Source of the DNA: Paraburkholderia sp. HP33-1
GTDB lineage: Bacteria; Pseudomonadota; Gammaproteobacteria; Burkholderiales; Burkholderiaceae
DNA length: 64,000 nucleotides
Assembly (NCBI RefSeq): GCF_021390595.1
Contig: NZ_JAJEJR010000001.1
Coordinates: 1,984,001-2,048,000 of the forward strand
Reading direction: 5' to 3'
The notes under the pieces are model-generated. The model saw nothing but the letters and a program-made list of their open reading frames with translations, was not told the origin of the DNA and did not search any database. Made by a program: the position numbers and the translations under genes. Shown piece after piece: positions 12,953 through 23,950 of the stretch. Each line of letters opens with the position of its first letter. The stretch's first letter is position 1.

Positions 12953-13636
12953 TCACGATGACGGCCGCCGCGCGCCTGTGCCGAACCGCAGATACGCTTC
13001 GCGCACCGGCGCGAACGAGCGCCGATGATGCTCGCACGGCCCATGCTCGCGCAATGCCGCGAGATGCTGCGGCGTGCCGTAACCGGCATGCGCGTCGAAG
13101 CCGTACATCGGATACACCCGATGCAGCTCGACCAGCATGCGGTCGCGCGTGACCTTCGCGAGAATCGACGCCGCCGAAATGCTCTTCACGAGCGCGTCGC
13201 CGCCGATCACCGCTTCGCTGCGAATGCTGAGCGTCGGACAACGGTTGCCGTCGACCTTCACGAGCGTCGGCACGACCGCCAGGCCTTCGACCGCGCGCTT
13301 CATCGCGAGCATGGTTGCGTGGAGGATGTTCAGCGAATCGATCTCCTCGACCGTCGCCGACGCGATGCAGTACGCGAGCGCACGCTCGACGATCTTGTCG
13401 TACAGCGCCTCACGCTTGCTCGCGGTGAGCGCCTTCGAATCGTCGAGGCCGCGAATCATCGGTTTGGCCGGATCGAAAATCACCGCCGCGGCGACGACCG
13501 GACCGGCCAGCGGCCCTCGCCCTGCTTCGTCGACACCGCAGACGATGTCCTCGGCACTCTCGAAGTTCAGGCCGGACTGCGCGGCCACCCGCGCGACGGC
13601 AGCGGACCTGCCGCGCGGCGCGCGCGCGCCGGTCAT
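12953..13636 (-). CDS. rnhB: Ribonuclease HII
   Basis: Removes RNA from RNA-DNA hybrids and misincorporated ribonucleotides. The 227-residue protein has the signature [16 protein letters not shown] near residue 33, and later acidic residues (DDSKAL, VKVDGN) complete the metal site. I choose the ATG at 13636, which overlaps the lpxB stop as ATGA; the much longer open frame upstream is a shadow of lpxB. The N-terminal 20 residues are Arg/Ala-rich and outside the catalytic domain. Confidence 0.95.
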   Translation of the reverse strand: MTGARAPRGRSAAVARVAAQSGLNFESAEDIVCGVDEAGRGPLAGPVVAAAVIFDPAKPMIRGLDDSKALTASKREALYDKIVERALAYCIASATVEEIDSLNILHATMLAMKRAVEGLAVVPTLVKVDGNRCPTLSIRSEAVIGGDALVKSISAASILAKVTRDRMLVELHRVYPMYGFDAHAGYGTPQHLAALREHGPCEHHRRSFAPVREAYLRFGTGARRPSS

Positions 13637-14802
13637 GGCCGCCCCGCCCGCTTCTCGACGACGCTCGCCACGACTTCGGCCGCACGCTGCGCGGTGTTCT
13701 GCTTCAGCACGTGATGCATCTCCGTGAAGATTTCCTTCAGCGTGCGCCGGTTCGCCTCGTCGCGCAACTGTTTCAGCGTCGCCTCGGCGAGTGCCTGCGG
13801 CGTCGCGAAGTGCTGCAGGATCTCCGGCACCACGAAACGCCCTGCCAGAATGTTCGGCAAGCCAACGTACGGCAGATAGCCCTGGCGGCGCATGATCTGG
13901 CCGGTCAGCCAGGGCACCTTGTACGAGATCACCATCGGCTTCTTCAGCAGCGCGGCTTCGAGCGTGACGGTGCCGCTCTTCACGAGGAGCGCGTCGGCGG
14001 CGGTCATCGCGAGCTGCGACTGGCCGTCGGTGATGGTCAGCGCGAGACCCGGATGCGCATCGACGAGCGGCTGCAGAAGCGCGCGCAATGCGGGCGTCGC
14101 CGCCGGCATCACGAAGCGCACGCCCGGCTCCCGGTGCTGCATCATCTCCATCGCCGCGAAGAACGTCGGCCCGATCAGATCGATCTCCGAGCGCCGGCTG
14201 CCCGGCAGCACCGCGATCACCGGCCCGCTTTCCGCGAGACCGAGCGTGCGGCGCGCACCAAGGGTGTCGGGTTCGAGCGGGATCTGGTCGGCGAGCGGAT
14301 GCCCGACGTACGACGCCGCGACACCCGCCTTTTCGAGCAGCGCGGTTTCGAACGGGAACACGCACAGCATGTGGTCGACCGCCTTGGCGATCTTCTTGAT
14401 GCGCCCGCCGCGCCACGCCCAGATGGACGGGCAGACGAAATGCACGGTCGGAATGCCCGCGTCGCGCAACGCGTGCTCGAGCCCGAAGTTGAAATCGGGC
14501 GCGTCCACGCCGACGAACACCGAGGGAGGCTCGGCGAGCAGTTGACGCTTCAGCTCGTTGCGGATACCGAGGATTTCCGGAATGTGCCGCAGTGCTTCGA
14601 CATAGCCGCGCACTGTCAGCTTTTCCATCGGCCAGTGGGCGTCGAAGCCCGCGGCGATCATGCGCGGACCGCCGATGCCGTAGTACTGCGTGGCGGCCGG
14701 CAGCCGGCTGACGAGACCGTCGAGCAGCGACGCGGCGAGCAGATCGCCGGACGGCTCGCCGGCCACCATCGCGACGCGCAGTGGACTGGGTTGCAAGGCC
14801 AT
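13633..14802 (-). CDS. lpxB: Lipid-A-disaccharide synthase
   Basis: A GT-B type glycosyltransferase that condenses UDP-2,3-diacylglucosamine with lipid X on the inner face of the cytoplasmic membrane. The 389 residues begin with the family block [18 protein letters not shown]. Further matches are [14 protein letters not shown] and [20 protein letters not shown] in the nucleotide-binding half. It follows lpxA by 3 bp and overlaps rnhB by 4 bp, so it is part of a coupled operon. Confidence 0.97.
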   Translation of the reverse strand: MALQPSPLRVAMVAGEPSGDLLAASLLDGLVSRLPAATQYYGIGGPRMIAAGFDAHWPMEKLTVRGYVEALRHIPEILGIRNELKRQLLAEPPSVFVGVDAPDFNFGLEHALRDAGIPTVHFVCPSIWAWRGGRIKKIAKAVDHMLCVFPFETALLEKAGVAASYVGHPLADQIPLEPDTLGARRTLGLAESGPVIAVLPGSRRSEIDLIGPTFFAAMEMMQHREPGVRFVMPAATPALRALLQPLVDAHPGLALTITDGQSQLAMTAADALLVKSGTVTLEAALLKKPMVISYKVPWLTGQIMRRQGYLPYVGLPNILAGRFVVPEILQHFATPQALAEATLKQLRDEANRRTLKEIFTEMHHVLKQNTAQRAAEVVASVVEKRAGRP

Positions 14803-14805
14803 CGG

Positions 14806-15594
14806 TTAGCGGATGATGCCGCGCTGCGACGCTTCGACGAACGCGAGCAGCGTCTGCACTGGTGCGTCGCCGTCGCCGCCGGCCGAACCGAGTTCCTTCA
14901 ATTGCACCTTCGCTTCTTCAAGCGACAGGGCGTTCTTGTACAGCACACGATACGCGGTGCGCAGCACCGAAATGGCGTCCGCCGAGAAACCACGGCGGCG
15001 CAGCCCTTCGACGTTGATGCCATGCGGTTCAGCCTTGTTGCCCGCCGCGATCACGAACGGCGGTACGTCTTGCACCAGCGCCGACGCGCCGCCGAGCATC
15101 GAATGCGCGCCGATGCGCACGAACTGATGCACGCCCGACATGCCGCCGATAATCGCGTAGTCGCCGATCGTCACGTGGCCGGCCATCTGCGCGTTGCTCG
15201 ACAGGATCACGTTGTTGCCGACGTGGCAGTCGTGACCGAGGTGCACGTAGGCCATGATCCAGTTGTCGTCACCGAGCGTGGTGACGCCCGCGTCCTGCAC
15301 CGTGCCGGTGTGGATCGTCGTGAACTCGCGGATCGTGTTGCGGTTGCCGATCACGAGCCTGGTCGGCTCGTCCCGGTACTTCATGTCCTGCGGACGGCCG
15401 CCGACCGAGGCGTAATGGCCGATGCGGTTGTCTTCGCCAATCGTGGTATGGCCTTCGATCACGCTGTGCGAGCCGACCGTGCTGCGTGCACCGATCGTCA
15501 CGTGTGCGCCGATCACGGCATAGGGCCCGACTTCGACGGATTCGTCGAGCTGCGCGCCTGCTTCGATGATCGCAGTGGGATGGATCCTGCTCAT
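14806..15594 (-). CDS. lpxA: UDP-N-acetylglucosamine O-acyltransferase
   Basis: Catalyses the first step of lipid A synthesis, adding a 3-hydroxyacyl chain from acyl carrier protein. The 262 residues show hexapeptide repeats forming a left-handed beta-helix through about residue 190 (for example [30 protein letters not shown]). A helical C-terminus follows. The conserved HLGHDCHVG segment near residue 120 contains the catalytic histidine region. It lies 100 bp after fabZ and 3 bp before lpxB. Confidence 0.97.
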   Translation of the reverse strand: MSRIHPTAIIEAGAQLDESVEVGPYAVIGAHVTIGARSTVGSHSVIEGHTTIGEDNRIGHYASVGGRPQDMKYRDEPTRLVIGNRNTIREFTTIHTGTVQDAGVTTLGDDNWIMAYVHLGHDCHVGNNVILSSNAQMAGHVTIGDYAIIGGMSGVHQFVRIGAHSMLGGASALVQDVPPFVIAAGNKAEPHGINVEGLRRRGFSADAISVLRTAYRVLYKNALSLEEAKVQLKELGSAGGDGDAPVQTLLAFVEASQRGIIR

Positions 15595-15694
15595 GCGTCC
15601 TCGCTTCTGATTCTGTTGCGTTTTCTGGATGGACCTGCCCTCGGGCCCGCCGCGTGCGTGCCGTGCCGCGCCGCGACCCGCCCGGACGTCGGCT

Positions 15695-16159
15695 TTACGC
15701 GTCTTTGTCCGTGTGGCGCACCGCGCACATCAGATCGGCTTCCGCCGCGACGACGCCATCCACTTCGGCGCGCGCCTTGAACTTCCAGATCCCGCGCATG
15801 TGACGCTCGAACGTGCAGTTCAGGATCAACTGATCGCCTGGCTCCACCACGCGCTTGAAGCGCGCGTTGTCGATGCCGACGAACAGGTACAGCGTGTTCG
15901 ACGGATCGCTCGGCTCTTCCGAGAACGTCAGCAGCGCTGCGGTCTGCGCGAGCGCTTCGAGAATCAGCACACCTGGCATCACCGGCCGCGTCGGGAAATG
16001 TCCCTGGAAATACGGCTCATTGATCGACACGTTCTTCAACGCTTTGATGCTCTTGTGCGGTTCGAGTTCGAGCACCCGGTCGACCAGCAGGATCGGATAA
16101 CGATGCGGCAGCAGCGTGAGAATCTTATGAATGTCGAGATTGATTTTTTCGGTGCTCAT
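15695..16159 (-). CDS. fabZ: (3R)-hydroxyacyl-ACP dehydratase
   Basis: A hot-dog-fold dehydratase of fatty acid elongation that competes with LpxA/LpxD for hydroxyacyl-ACP. The 154-residue protein shows the [14 protein letters not shown] block. The catalytic pair is His54 in [11 protein letters not shown] and Glu68 in LILEALAQ. I use the ATG at 16159 ([12 protein letters not shown], the family start); a GTG at 16174 in frame is less likely. Lying between lpxD and lpxA is the usual order. Confidence 0.97.
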   Translation of the reverse strand: MSTEKINLDIHKILTLLPHRYPILLVDRVLELEPHKSIKALKNVSINEPYFQGHFPTRPVMPGVLILEALAQTAALLTFSEEPSDPSNTLYLFVGIDNARFKRVVEPGDQLILNCTFERHMRGIWKFKARAEVDGVVAAEADLMCAVRHTDKDA

Positions 16160-16250
16160 GGTGTTTCTGCTCACGCATTGACTGCGCGATGATGACTGCG
16201 GATGCTGGTGCAGGTGGGTTGAAAACGCGCGCGACCGGCGCCTCTCGTGA

Positions 16251-16283
16251 CCGGTGGCCGTGCCACCCGGTCACGGCCACCGG
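16251..16283. repeat. 12-bp-stem hairpin in the lpxD-fabZ spacer
   Basis: CCGGTGGCCGTG (16251-16262) and its exact complement (16272-16283) enclose a 9-nt loop. There is no U tract on the minus strand, so it is not a standard terminator; it may affect mRNA stability or processing within the operon. Confidence 0.6.
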
Positions 16284-16344
16284 CTTTGCTTCATGATGCC
16301 GGACCGCTATTTTACGCGGTGCCGGTGGGCCGCCGTGATAACTG

Positions 16345-17457
16345 TCAGATCTTGTCGCCTGCGGGTTGACCTGCGGCGCCGTCAGTGGCATTGCCGGCCT
16401 TGTCGGCGGTCGCGCTCTCCAGCGCCTTGATGCGATCGCGCAGCTTGTCGATGTTGCGCAGCAGCGCAGCGCTTTTGTTCCAGTCCGCGTGGTTCACGGC
16501 CGGGAACGCACTCGTGTACATGCCGGGCTTCAGCAGCGACTTCGACACGCCCGACTTCGCGGTGACGATCACGTAATCGGCGAGCGTCACGTGTCCAGCA
16601 ATGCCGACCGCGCCACCGATCATGCAGTGACGGCCGATCGTGGTGCTGCCCGCGATGCCCGCGCAGCCCGCGATCACCGTGTACGCGCCAACCTTGCAGT
16701 TATGGCCGATCTGCACGAGGTTGTCGATCTTCACGCACTCCTCGATGATCGTGTCGGCCATCGCGCCACGGTCGATCGTCGTGTTCGAGCCGATTTCGAC
16801 GTCATTGGCGATCGACACGCCGCCAACCTGCGGAATCTTCACCCAGCTGCCGGTGCGCGCATCGCCCTCGCCGACGAAGTCCGGCGCAAAGCCGAAGCCG
16901 TCGGAACCGATCACCGCGCCCGCGTGCACGATCACGCGCTCGCCGAGCTTGCAGCCGTGGTACACGGTCACGTTCGGATACAAATGCGCGTTCGCACCGA
17001 CACGCGTGCCGCGGCCGATCACGACGTTGGCGTCGAGCCGCGCGTGCTCGCCGATCACCGCGCCCGCTTCCACGGTGACACGCGGACCGATCACCGCGCT
17101 CGGGGCGACCTGCGCGGAAGGATCGATGGTTGCACTCGGATGCACGCCGGGCACCGCCTTCGGCGCGGCGAGGTCGATGAAGGTCTGCGCGATGCGAGCA
17201 AAGTAAGCGTAGGGATTCGGCGTGACGATGAAGTTTCGACCTTCGCGCGAGGCGAGCTTCGCGAGATCGCCGGCATTGATCAGCACCGCGCCGGCGCGGG
17301 TCGTTTCGACCTGCGCCAGATACTTCGGATTGGCGAGGAACGCCAACTGGTCCGGGCCTGCCTGGTCGAGCGGCGCGAGACTGCTCACGCACTGCGACCC
17401 GTTACCGACTACCTCACCGCCGAACCGCTGGACGATGTCCTCGAGCGAAAATGCCAT
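16345..17457 (-). CDS. lpxD: UDP-3-O-(3-hydroxyacyl)glucosamine N-acyltransferase
   Basis: Adds the second hydroxyacyl chain in lipid A synthesis. The 370 residues comprise an N-terminal uridine-binding domain (about 1-100), a hexapeptide-repeat beta-helix (about 110-310) and a C-terminal helix. The conserved segment [17 protein letters not shown] carries the catalytic histidine. I chose the ATG at 17457 ([16 protein letters not shown]), the family start; an upstream ATG at 17520 would add residues encoded by a hairpin spacer. Confidence 0.96.
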   Translation of the reverse strand: MAFSLEDIVQRFGGEVVGNGSQCVSSLAPLDQAGPDQLAFLANPKYLAQVETTRAGAVLINAGDLAKLASREGRNFIVTPNPYAYFARIAQTFIDLAAPKAVPGVHPSATIDPSAQVAPSAVIGPRVTVEAGAVIGEHARLDANVVIGRGTRVGANAHLYPNVTVYHGCKLGERVIVHAGAVIGSDGFGFAPDFVGEGDARTGSWVKIPQVGGVSIANDVEIGSNTTIDRGAMADTIIEECVKIDNLVQIGHNCKVGAYTVIAGCAGIAGSTTIGRHCMIGGAVGIAGHVTLADYVIVTAKSGVSKSLLKPGMYTSAFPAVNHADWNKSAALLRNIDKLRDRIKALESATADKAGNATDGAAGQPAGDKI

Positions 17458-17478
17458 GCCTATCCTGTCTCCAATGTC

Positions 17479-17512
17479 GACCCGAGTTAGCGCTTTGGCG
17501 CTTACTCGGGTC
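17479..17512. repeat. 15-bp-stem hairpin in the skp-lpxD spacer
   Basis: GACCCGAGTTAGCGC (17479-17493) pairs with 17498-17512 with one mismatch around a TTTG tetraloop. It lies about 20 nt upstream of the lpxD start and lacks a U tract, so it sits in the lpxD leader as a structural element. Confidence 0.65.
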
Positions 17513-17544
17513 CCATTCAATCATTGCGAGCCCGTGCGCCGCCC

Positions 17545-18072
17545 TTAGTTGCCCGATGCCGCCAGCGCCTTCAGCACCTGGTCGGTGATATCGATGCGGG
17601 GGCTCACGTACACCGCTTCCTGCACGATCAGATCGTAGTGCTGCGTTTCAGCGATCTGCTTGATGACCTTGTTCGCGCGATCGAGCACCGCCGCGAGTTC
17701 CTCGTTGCGGCGCTGGTTCAGGTCTTCGCGGAACTCGCGCTGCTTGCGCTGGAAGTCCGAGTCGAGCTGCGACAGGTCGCGCTGCTTCTGGGCGCGATCG
17801 GTCGCCGACATTGTCGCGCCGTTCTTGTCGAGCGCATCGGACATCGACTTGAGCTTTTGCGCCATGTCGGCGAGATCCTTGTCGCGTTTCGCGAATTCGG
17901 CCTCGAGCTTCAGCTGCGCGGCTTTCGCCGCCGCCGATTCGCGCAGGATGCGGTCGGAATTCACTGCGGCGATCCTCGCCTCCTGCGCGTGCGCCATGCC
18001 GACCCCCAGGGTCATTGCCAGCGCCAATGCGCACGCTACACGTTTCGAAAACATACCGGTTAGCAAAGTCAT
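17545..18072 (-). CDS. skp: OmpH/Skp-family periplasmic chaperone
   Basis: Holds unfolded outer-membrane proteins in the periplasm for delivery to the BAM complex. The 175-residue precursor has a signal peptide ending in GMAHA/QEARIA. A long Lys/Glu/Asp/Gln-rich coiled-coil arm (about residues 55-145) forms the jellyfish-like tentacles. I place the start at the ATG at 18072; an internal ATG at 18054 (MFSKRVACALAL) would also give a good signal peptide and cannot be excluded. It lies 67 bp after bamA, its functional partner. Confidence 0.92.
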   Translation of the reverse strand: MTLLTGMFSKRVACALALAMTLGVGMAHAQEARIAAVNSDRILRESAAAKAAQLKLEAEFAKRDKDLADMAQKLKSMSDALDKNGATMSATDRAQKQRDLSQLDSDFQRKQREFREDLNQRRNEELAAVLDRANKVIKQIAETQHYDLIVQEAVYVSPRIDITDQVLKALAASGN

Positions 18073-18139
18073 CCTCTCGATACTGTAGTTTGGCCGGGCC
18101 CGCCGCCGCAGCCGGCCACCCGAAGCGCCCGCCGCCCGA

Positions 18140-20443
18140 TCAGAACGCCGTCCCGATCTGGAACTGGAACTTCTGATACTGGTCGCCAGTGTGCTTGACG
18201 AGCGGGAAGCCAAGGCTCAACTTGAGCGGACCGATCGGCGAGATCCACGCGAGACCCACACCGTAGCCGTAACGCAGGCCGTTCGCGCCGACGCTGTTGC
18301 CTTCCGTTCCCCACACGTTACCGCCGTCGAGGAAGGTGAACACACGCAGGGTGCGGTCGTAGCCCGTGCCCGGCAGCGGGAACGTAAGCTCGATATTGCC
18401 GACAAGCAACTTCGAGCCGCCGATCGGGTCGTTGGTCGACTTGTCGCGCGGACCGAGCGAGCTCGGCTCGTAGCCGCGGACCGAACCGATACCGCCGGCG
18501 AAGTAGTTCTTGAAGATCGGGTAAGGCTTGCCGGCGAGTCCGTTACCGTAGCCGCCCTGGAAGTTGAATCCCAGTACGAAGCCGCGCGCAAACGAGTAAT
18601 AGTACTGCGCGTTGATGTCGGCCTTGTAGTACTGCGTGCCGCCGATCGGCGTGCCGTACTCGGCGTTCGCCTGCGTGAAGTAGCCGCGGCTTGGCACCAG
18701 TGCGCTGTCGCGCGCGTCGCGCGACCAGCCGACGGTCAGCGGTACGTTGTTCGACACGCGGCCGAACTCGTTCACGTAGTCTTTGTAGCTTTGCGGCGTG
18801 TTCGCGTCGATGTCGAGCTGGTTCTGCTCGAAGCCCGCGCCGAAGTACACCGTATCGACTTCCGAGAACGGGATGCCGAACTTCAGGTCGCCGCCCAACG
18901 TGACGATCTTGAAGCTCGAATCCGTCGAGTAGTACAGCGGCTGGTACGTGCGGTAGTAGACGTCGGTGATCCGCTTGATGCCGTCAACCGTGAAGTACGG
19001 GTCGACCTGCGTGACCGTCAGCGTGCGGTATGTCTTCGCGGTGTTCACGTTGACCGAGAGGCTCGTGCCGGAGCCGAACACGTTGTCCTGCGAGATACCG
19101 GCCGACAGCACCACCTTGTCGGTCGACGAGAAACCCGCGCCGAGCGTGATCGCGCCGGTCGGCTTTTCGGCGACCTTCACGTCGATGTCGACCTGGTCGG
19201 GCGTGCCTTCGACCGGTATCGTGGTCACGTCGACGTCGGTGAAGTAGCCGAGGCGGTTGATACGGTCTTTCGACAGCGCGAGGCGGTTCGAATCGAACCA
19301 CGAGCTTTCGAGCTGGCGCATTTCGCGGCGCACCACTTCGTCGCGCGTGCGCGTATTGCCGACCACGTTGATGCGACGCACGTACACGCGCCGGCTCGGA
19401 TCGACCTGCAGTGTCAGGTCAACCGTGTGGTTGGTCTGATCGATCTGCGGCTGCGCATTGACGGTCGCGAACGCGTAGCCGTACTCGCCGAGCTTGTCGA
19501 CGATCGCCTTCGTGGTGGCCTGCAGCTTTTCGGCCGAGAAGCGATCGCCCGGCTTGATCTTGATCAGCTTCTTCAGCTCCGCTTCGCGGTCGAGCAGGTT
19601 GCCGGCGAGGCGAATGTTCGAGATCGTGTACGGCTCGCCTTCATGCAGCGTGACCGTGAGGTACATGTCCTTCTTGTCCGGCGAAATCGACACCTGGGTC
19701 GATTCGATGCTGAACTCGAGGTAGCCGCGGTTCAGGTAGTACGAGCGGACGTTCTCGAGGTCGCCGGTGAGCTTGTCTTTCGCGTACAGATCGTTCTTCG
19801 TGTACCACGAGAACCAGTTCGGCGTGGACAGCTGCATTTCGTCGCGCAGCGTACCGGTGCTGAAGGTCTTGTTGCCGATGAAGTTGATCTGGCGGATCTT
19901 CGCGCTCGGACCTTCGGCCACCGAAAACAGGATGCCGACACGGTTGCGGTCGATCGGCGTGATCGTCGTGGTGACTTCAGCCGCGTAGAAACCGCGCGTC
20001 AGATACTGGCGCTTCAGTTCCTGCTCGGCCTTGTCGACGAGCGCCTTGTCGTAGTAGCGGCCTTGCGACAGCCCGACCGCGCGCAGCGCCTTGATCAGGT
20101 TGTCCTTTTCGAACTCGTGGATGCCGGCGAAGTCGATCGTGCCGATGGCCGGACGCTCCTGCACCTGCACGATCACCACGTTGCCTTCGGTCGCGATCTT
20201 GACGTCGTTGAAGAAGCCCGTCGCATATAGCGTGCGAATCGCTTCGGACGCCTTGTCGTCGGAGAAAGTATCGCCTTGCTTGATGGGCAGGTACGCGAAC
20301 ACGGTACCCGGTTCGACGCGTTGCAATCCCTCAATGCGAATGTCTTGCACCACGAAGGGCGTCGTTGCGTGAGCAACCAGCCCATGCGCGGCGAACGCCG
20401 CGGCTATAACCGTCTTTGGACCAAAGCGATGAGGTTTGAACAA
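18140..20443 (-). CDS. bamA: Outer membrane protein assembly factor BamA
   Basis: The central Omp85-family insertase of the BAM complex. The 767-residue precursor has a signal peptide ending near AHA (about residue 26) and five POTRA domains (about 27-420, starting FVVQDIRIEGLQRVEPG). A C-terminal 16-strand barrel ends in aromatic Phe. The barrel contains the VRGYEPSSLGPRD motif, the conserved RGF/RGY loop. It sits between rseP and skp, linking envelope stress proteolysis, chaperone and insertase. Confidence 0.98.
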   Translation of the reverse strand: MFKPHRFGPKTVIAAAFAAHGLVAHATTPFVVQDIRIEGLQRVEPGTVFAYLPIKQGDTFSDDKASEAIRTLYATGFFNDVKIATEGNVVIVQVQERPAIGTIDFAGIHEFEKDNLIKALRAVGLSQGRYYDKALVDKAEQELKRQYLTRGFYAAEVTTTITPIDRNRVGILFSVAEGPSAKIRQINFIGNKTFSTGTLRDEMQLSTPNWFSWYTKNDLYAKDKLTGDLENVRSYYLNRGYLEFSIESTQVSISPDKKDMYLTVTLHEGEPYTISNIRLAGNLLDREAELKKLIKIKPGDRFSAEKLQATTKAIVDKLGEYGYAFATVNAQPQIDQTNHTVDLTLQVDPSRRVYVRRINVVGNTRTRDEVVRREMRQLESSWFDSNRLALSKDRINRLGYFTDVDVTTIPVEGTPDQVDIDVKVAEKPTGAITLGAGFSSTDKVVLSAGISQDNVFGSGTSLSVNVNTAKTYRTLTVTQVDPYFTVDGIKRITDVYYRTYQPLYYSTDSSFKIVTLGGDLKFGIPFSEVDTVYFGAGFEQNQLDIDANTPQSYKDYVNEFGRVSNNVPLTVGWSRDARDSALVPSRGYFTQANAEYGTPIGGTQYYKADINAQYYYSFARGFVLGFNFQGGYGNGLAGKPYPIFKNYFAGGIGSVRGYEPSSLGPRDKSTNDPIGGSKLLVGNIELTFPLPGTGYDRTLRVFTFLDGGNVWGTEGNSVGANGLRYGYGVGLAWISPIGPLKLSLGFPLVKHTGDQYQKFQFQIGTAF

Positions 20444-20510
20444 CGTGCTTCCCCAGTGTGTATAGCTGCATCAGGCCTGGCGGGCGCCCTCGAGAACGCC
20501 GCCGGACACT

Positions 20511-21905
20511 TTAAAAATGGATTAAACGAGCCAGATCGTTGAACAGCGCAATCGCCGACAACGCGACGATGCAGGCAAGACCCGCCCTCTGAAAAACGAG
20601 TTGCCAGCGATCGGAGACAACTTTACCGGTCACAGCTTCAACCAAATAATATAACAGATGCCCCCCGTCCAATACCGGAATTGGTAGCAGGTTCAGCACG
20701 CCGAGGCTAATGCTGACAAGGGCCAGGAACGACAGAAACGCGGCCGGACCCAGACGTGCGCTCTTTCCCGCGTAGTCGGCGATCGTCACCGGACCGGACA
20801 GATTCTTCAGCGATGCCTCGCCGACGATCATCCGGCCAAACATCCTTACCGAGTACACCGCGAGATCCCACGTACGGCGGGCACCGAGGCGCAGACTTTC
20901 GAGCGGCCCGTAGCGCACGTCGATCGACGGTACCTGGGTCGCCAGCTCCGCGCCAATGCGGCCGATCTGCTGCCCGCTCGCCGCATCGCGCTGCAGTTGC
21001 GGCACGATCGTGATCTCTTCGAGCGCGCCCGCCGCATGACCGCCGCGACCACCGCGCTCCACCCGCAGCGTGACCGGCACGCCGGCGTGCGATTTTACAT
21101 AAGCGATGAAGGCCGCGGCATTATCGGTCGGCGTGCCATTGATCGCGCGCAAGCGGTCGCCGGCGACTAGCCCCGCCTTCTGCGCGGCGCTGCCCGACTG
21201 CACGCCCGCCACCGTTAGCTTGCCGCCGCCGGGCTCGAAGCCGACGCGCGACATCAGATCGTCGTCGATGTCTTTCTCATCGAGGCCGCGCAGATCCATC
21301 GGAAAATCGGACGTGCCGTGCCCATCCTTTGCACTGAGCACGATGCGCTGCTGATCAAACGCGGCGCCGAGCAGCTTCCAGCGCAAATCCGACCATGACC
21401 TCACCGGCTCGGTCTCGTCGCTATGGCCGGTGCGCACACCGACGATCGTCTCGCCGCCCTCGAAGCCCGCCAGCGCGGCCGGTGTGTTCGGCGCCGGTGT
21501 CGCGATCACGGCCGCCGGTTCGGTCACGCCAGTCGCGAACACGAGCGCGAACAGCACGATTGCGAGCAGGAAATTCGCAACCGGACCGGCCACGACGATC
21601 GCGAAGCGCCGCCACACCGACTGCCGGTTGAACGCATGCGGCAGATCCGCGTCGGGAATCGAGCCAGGGCCGGATTCGCGTTCGTCGAGCATCTTCACGT
21701 AGCCGCCGAGCGGCAGTGCGGCAATCGTCCACTCGGTGCCCGTTTTCCGACTGACCCACTGAACGAGCGGCTTGCCGAAGCCGATCGAAAAGCGCAGCAC
21801 CTTCACGCCGCACAGACGCGCGACGCTGTAGTGCCCGTACTCGTGGACCACCACGAGTACACCAATCGCAACCGCGAAAGCGAGCAGTTCGATCAGCAGG
21901 TTCAT
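20511..21905 (-). CDS. rseP: RIP metalloprotease RseP
   Basis: An intramembrane site-2 protease that cleaves the anti-sigma factor in the envelope stress response. The 464 residues have the zinc motif HEYGH at positions 21-25 in the first membrane segment. Two PDZ-like regions occupy about 110-300, and the C-terminal LDG motif is NLLPIPVLDGGHLLYY. I use the ATG at 21905 (MNLLIELLAFAV); the open frame further upstream overlaps dxr and is not real. It starts 7 bp after the dxr stop. Confidence 0.97.
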   Translation of the reverse strand: MNLLIELLAFAVAIGVLVVVHEYGHYSVARLCGVKVLRFSIGFGKPLVQWVSRKTGTEWTIAALPLGGYVKMLDERESGPGSIPDADLPHAFNRQSVWRRFAIVVAGPVANFLLAIVLFALVFATGVTEPAAVIATPAPNTPAALAGFEGGETIVGVRTGHSDETEPVRSWSDLRWKLLGAAFDQQRIVLSAKDGHGTSDFPMDLRGLDEKDIDDDLMSRVGFEPGGGKLTVAGVQSGSAAQKAGLVAGDRLRAINGTPTDNAAAFIAYVKSHAGVPVTLRVERGGRGGHAAGALEEITIVPQLQRDAASGQQIGRIGAELATQVPSIDVRYGPLESLRLGARRTWDLAVYSVRMFGRMIVGEASLKNLSGPVTIADYAGKSARLGPAAFLSFLALVSISLGVLNLLPIPVLDGGHLLYYLVEAVTGKVVSDRWQLVFQRAGLACIVALSAIALFNDLARLIHF

Positions 21906-21912
21906 GAGCGCC

Positions 21913-23118
21913 TCACTGGACGGCGCGTTCCGTGCGGCGGGCGCCGTCGGCCAGACGCGCGATGAATTCGGTCGCGGCGCGGCGCGCGGCGGCGTCCGCT
22001 TCGATGACGTCGTCGAGCGCGTGCGCGCTGCGGTTCGGCAACGCGCCCAGCACCGAGTCGACCACCTCGGCAATCGCCATAAAGCCGATGCGGCGCGCGA
22101 GGAATGCCTCCACTGCTATCTCATTCGCGGCGTTCAGCGCCGCGCTCGCGACGCCGCCTTCGGCAAGCGCCTTCGTGGCAAGCGCGAGGCACGGAAAGCG
22201 TGCGTAGTCGGGTTTTTCGAACGACAGCGACGCAACCTGAGCGAGATCGAGCTGCGCGACGCCCGAATCGACGCGATCCGGGAACGCTAACGCGTGCGCG
22301 ATCGGCGTGCGCATGTCGGGGTTGCCGAGCTGCGCGAGCACCGAGCCGTCCGCGTACGACACGAGCGAATGAATCACGCTCTGCGGATGGATCAGCACAT
22401 CGATGCGCTCGCCGGGCAGGTTGAACAGCCAATGCGCCTCGATCACTTCGAGGCCCTTGTTCATCATCGTAGCCGAGTCGACCGAGATCTTGCGGCCCAT
22501 CACCCAGTTCGGATGCTTGCAGGCTTCGTCAGGCGTCACGTCGACGAGCGTGGCCGGGTCGCGGGTGCGGAACGGGCCGCCCGATGCGGTCAGGATGATC
22601 TTCGAGACGCCGCCGTGCTGCGACGCTTCGCGCGGCAGGCATTGGAAAATCGCGTTGTGTTCGCTGTCGACCGGCAGCAGCACAGCGCCGTGGTCGCGCA
22701 CCGCGTCCATGAAGATTGCGCCGGACATCACCAGCGCTTCCTTGTTTGCAAGCAGGATGCGCTTGCCTGAGCGCGCAGCGGCGAGGGTCGGCGCAAGACC
22801 GGCCGCGCCGACGATCGCCGCGACCACCGTGTCGCAGCCCTCACTCTTCGCGACGTCGACGAGCGCCTGTGGCCCGTAGGTGACCTCGGTCCTGCTGCCC
22901 GCTTCTCGCAGTTTCGCGGCGACCTTCGCGGCCGTGCCGGCGTCGCCGACCACCGCCACCTCGGGCGCAAAGCGCAGGCATTGCTCGACGAGCTTGTCGC
23001 CGTTGCGATGCGCGGTCAGCGCATAAATCGAAAAGCGCTCGGGATGGCGTGCGACCACGTCGAGCGTACTGTCTCCAATGGAGCCCGTGGAACCGAGCAA
23101 TGTCAGACGTTTTTGCAT
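21913..23118 (-). CDS. dxr: 1-deoxy-D-xylulose-5-phosphate reductoisomerase
   Basis: The NADPH-dependent second step of the MEP isoprenoid pathway. The 401 residues have the dinucleotide motif GSTGSIG at 9-15, the metal/substrate region [11 protein letters not shown], and [13 protein letters not shown]. The ATG at 23118 ([12 protein letters not shown]) is the family start; a longer open frame of 25 Cys-rich residues upstream is a shadow of cdsA. It supplies precursors for the undecaprenyl chain built by UppS, encoded two genes upstream. Confidence 0.97.
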   Translation of the reverse strand: MQKRLTLLGSTGSIGDSTLDVVARHPERFSIYALTAHRNGDKLVEQCLRFAPEVAVVGDAGTAAKVAAKLREAGSRTEVTYGPQALVDVAKSEGCDTVVAAIVGAAGLAPTLAAARSGKRILLANKEALVMSGAIFMDAVRDHGAVLLPVDSEHNAIFQCLPREASQHGGVSKIILTASGGPFRTRDPATLVDVTPDEACKHPNWVMGRKISVDSATMMNKGLEVIEAHWLFNLPGERIDVLIHPQSVIHSLVSYADGSVLAQLGNPDMRTPIAHALAFPDRVDSGVAQLDLAQVASLSFEKPDYARFPCLALATKALAEGGVASAALNAANEIAVEAFLARRIGFMAIAEVVDSVLGALPNRSAHALDDVIEADAAARRAATEFIARLADGARRTERAVQ

Positions 23119-23128
23119 ATCTCTTTCT

Positions 23129-23950
23129 CTAGCCGAGCAGCAGCATGGCGAGCGGCAGCACCGGCAACAACGCGTCGATGCGATCGAGCACACCGCCGTG
23201 CCCCGGCAACAGGCCGCTCGAGTCTTTAACGCCGGCCTGGCGTTTCATCATCGATTCGAACAGATCGCCGACCACGCTGAAAACCACCAGCAGGGTCAGC
23301 GCGAGCACGGTGCGAAGCGCGCCCAGTTGCGCCAGCAGCGCAGAATACAGGGTCGGCTCGAACGCGCGCAATAAGACCGCCGCAGCCGCCACGATCATAA
23401 CCAGCAGCCAGCCGCCGATCGCGCCCTCCCAGGTTTTACCCGGACTGATGGCGGGTGCCAGCTTGTGCTTGCCAAACGCCTTTCCGGAGAAGTATGCGCC
23501 GATATCGGCGAGCCATACCAACAGCAGCAGCGACAGCACGAACGGTACACCCCGCATGCGCGCGGCGACGAGAGCATGCCAGCAAGCGATGAAAGCAACG
23601 ATGCCGGCAAGGAAAAGAAAGGCGCGCCACGCACCCTGCGCGAGCACGGGCTTGCGCAGCAGCACGAACGGACCGCCGATCACCCAGAAAATCGCCGCCG
23701 CCTGAAAGAACGGCCGCGCATGCTCGGTGCCGACGCCTACGCGCGTGCTCGTGACAAGCCCGAGCGCCGCGACGAGCGCGTACAGCACCGGACCCGCGCC
23801 GCCGACATTCAGCAGGCGGGCCCACTCCCACGCGGCGAACACGACGACGAAAGCGATCAGCGCGCCGAACGCGCCGACCGGCGCGAACAGCGTGACTGGC
23901 AGGAGCACTGCCAGCAACACGATCGCCGTGATGACACGGGTCTTTAGCAT
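23129..23950 (-). CDS. cdsA: Phosphatidate cytidylyltransferase
   Basis: Makes CDP-diacylglycerol, the precursor of all phospholipids. The 273-residue integral membrane protein has about eight hydrophobic segments and the C-terminal family signature [18 protein letters not shown] near residues 240-257. The ATG at 23950 ([13 protein letters not shown]) overlaps the uppS end by 7 bp; the upstream extension of the frame lies inside uppS. Gap to dxr is 10 bp. Confidence 0.96.
   Translation of the reverse strand: MLKTRVITAIVLLAVLLPVTLFAPVGAFGALIAFVVVFAAWEWARLLNVGGAGPVLYALVAALGLVTSTRVGVGTEHARPFFQAAAIFWVIGGPFVLLRKPVLAQGAWRAFLFLAGIVAFIACWHALVAARMRGVPFVLSLLLLVWLADIGAYFSGKAFGKHKLAPAISPGKTWEGAIGGWLLVMIVAAAAVLLRAFEPTLYSALLAQLGALRTVLALTLLVVFSVVGDLFESMMKRQAGVKDSSGLLPGHGGVLDRIDALLPVLPLAMLLLG

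Noticed and set aside
18191..20230. 679-codon open frame antisense to bamA
   Set aside because: A shadow caused by high-GC codon usage; its product is Arg/Val/Asp-rich without domain features, whereas the minus strand encodes full-length BamA.
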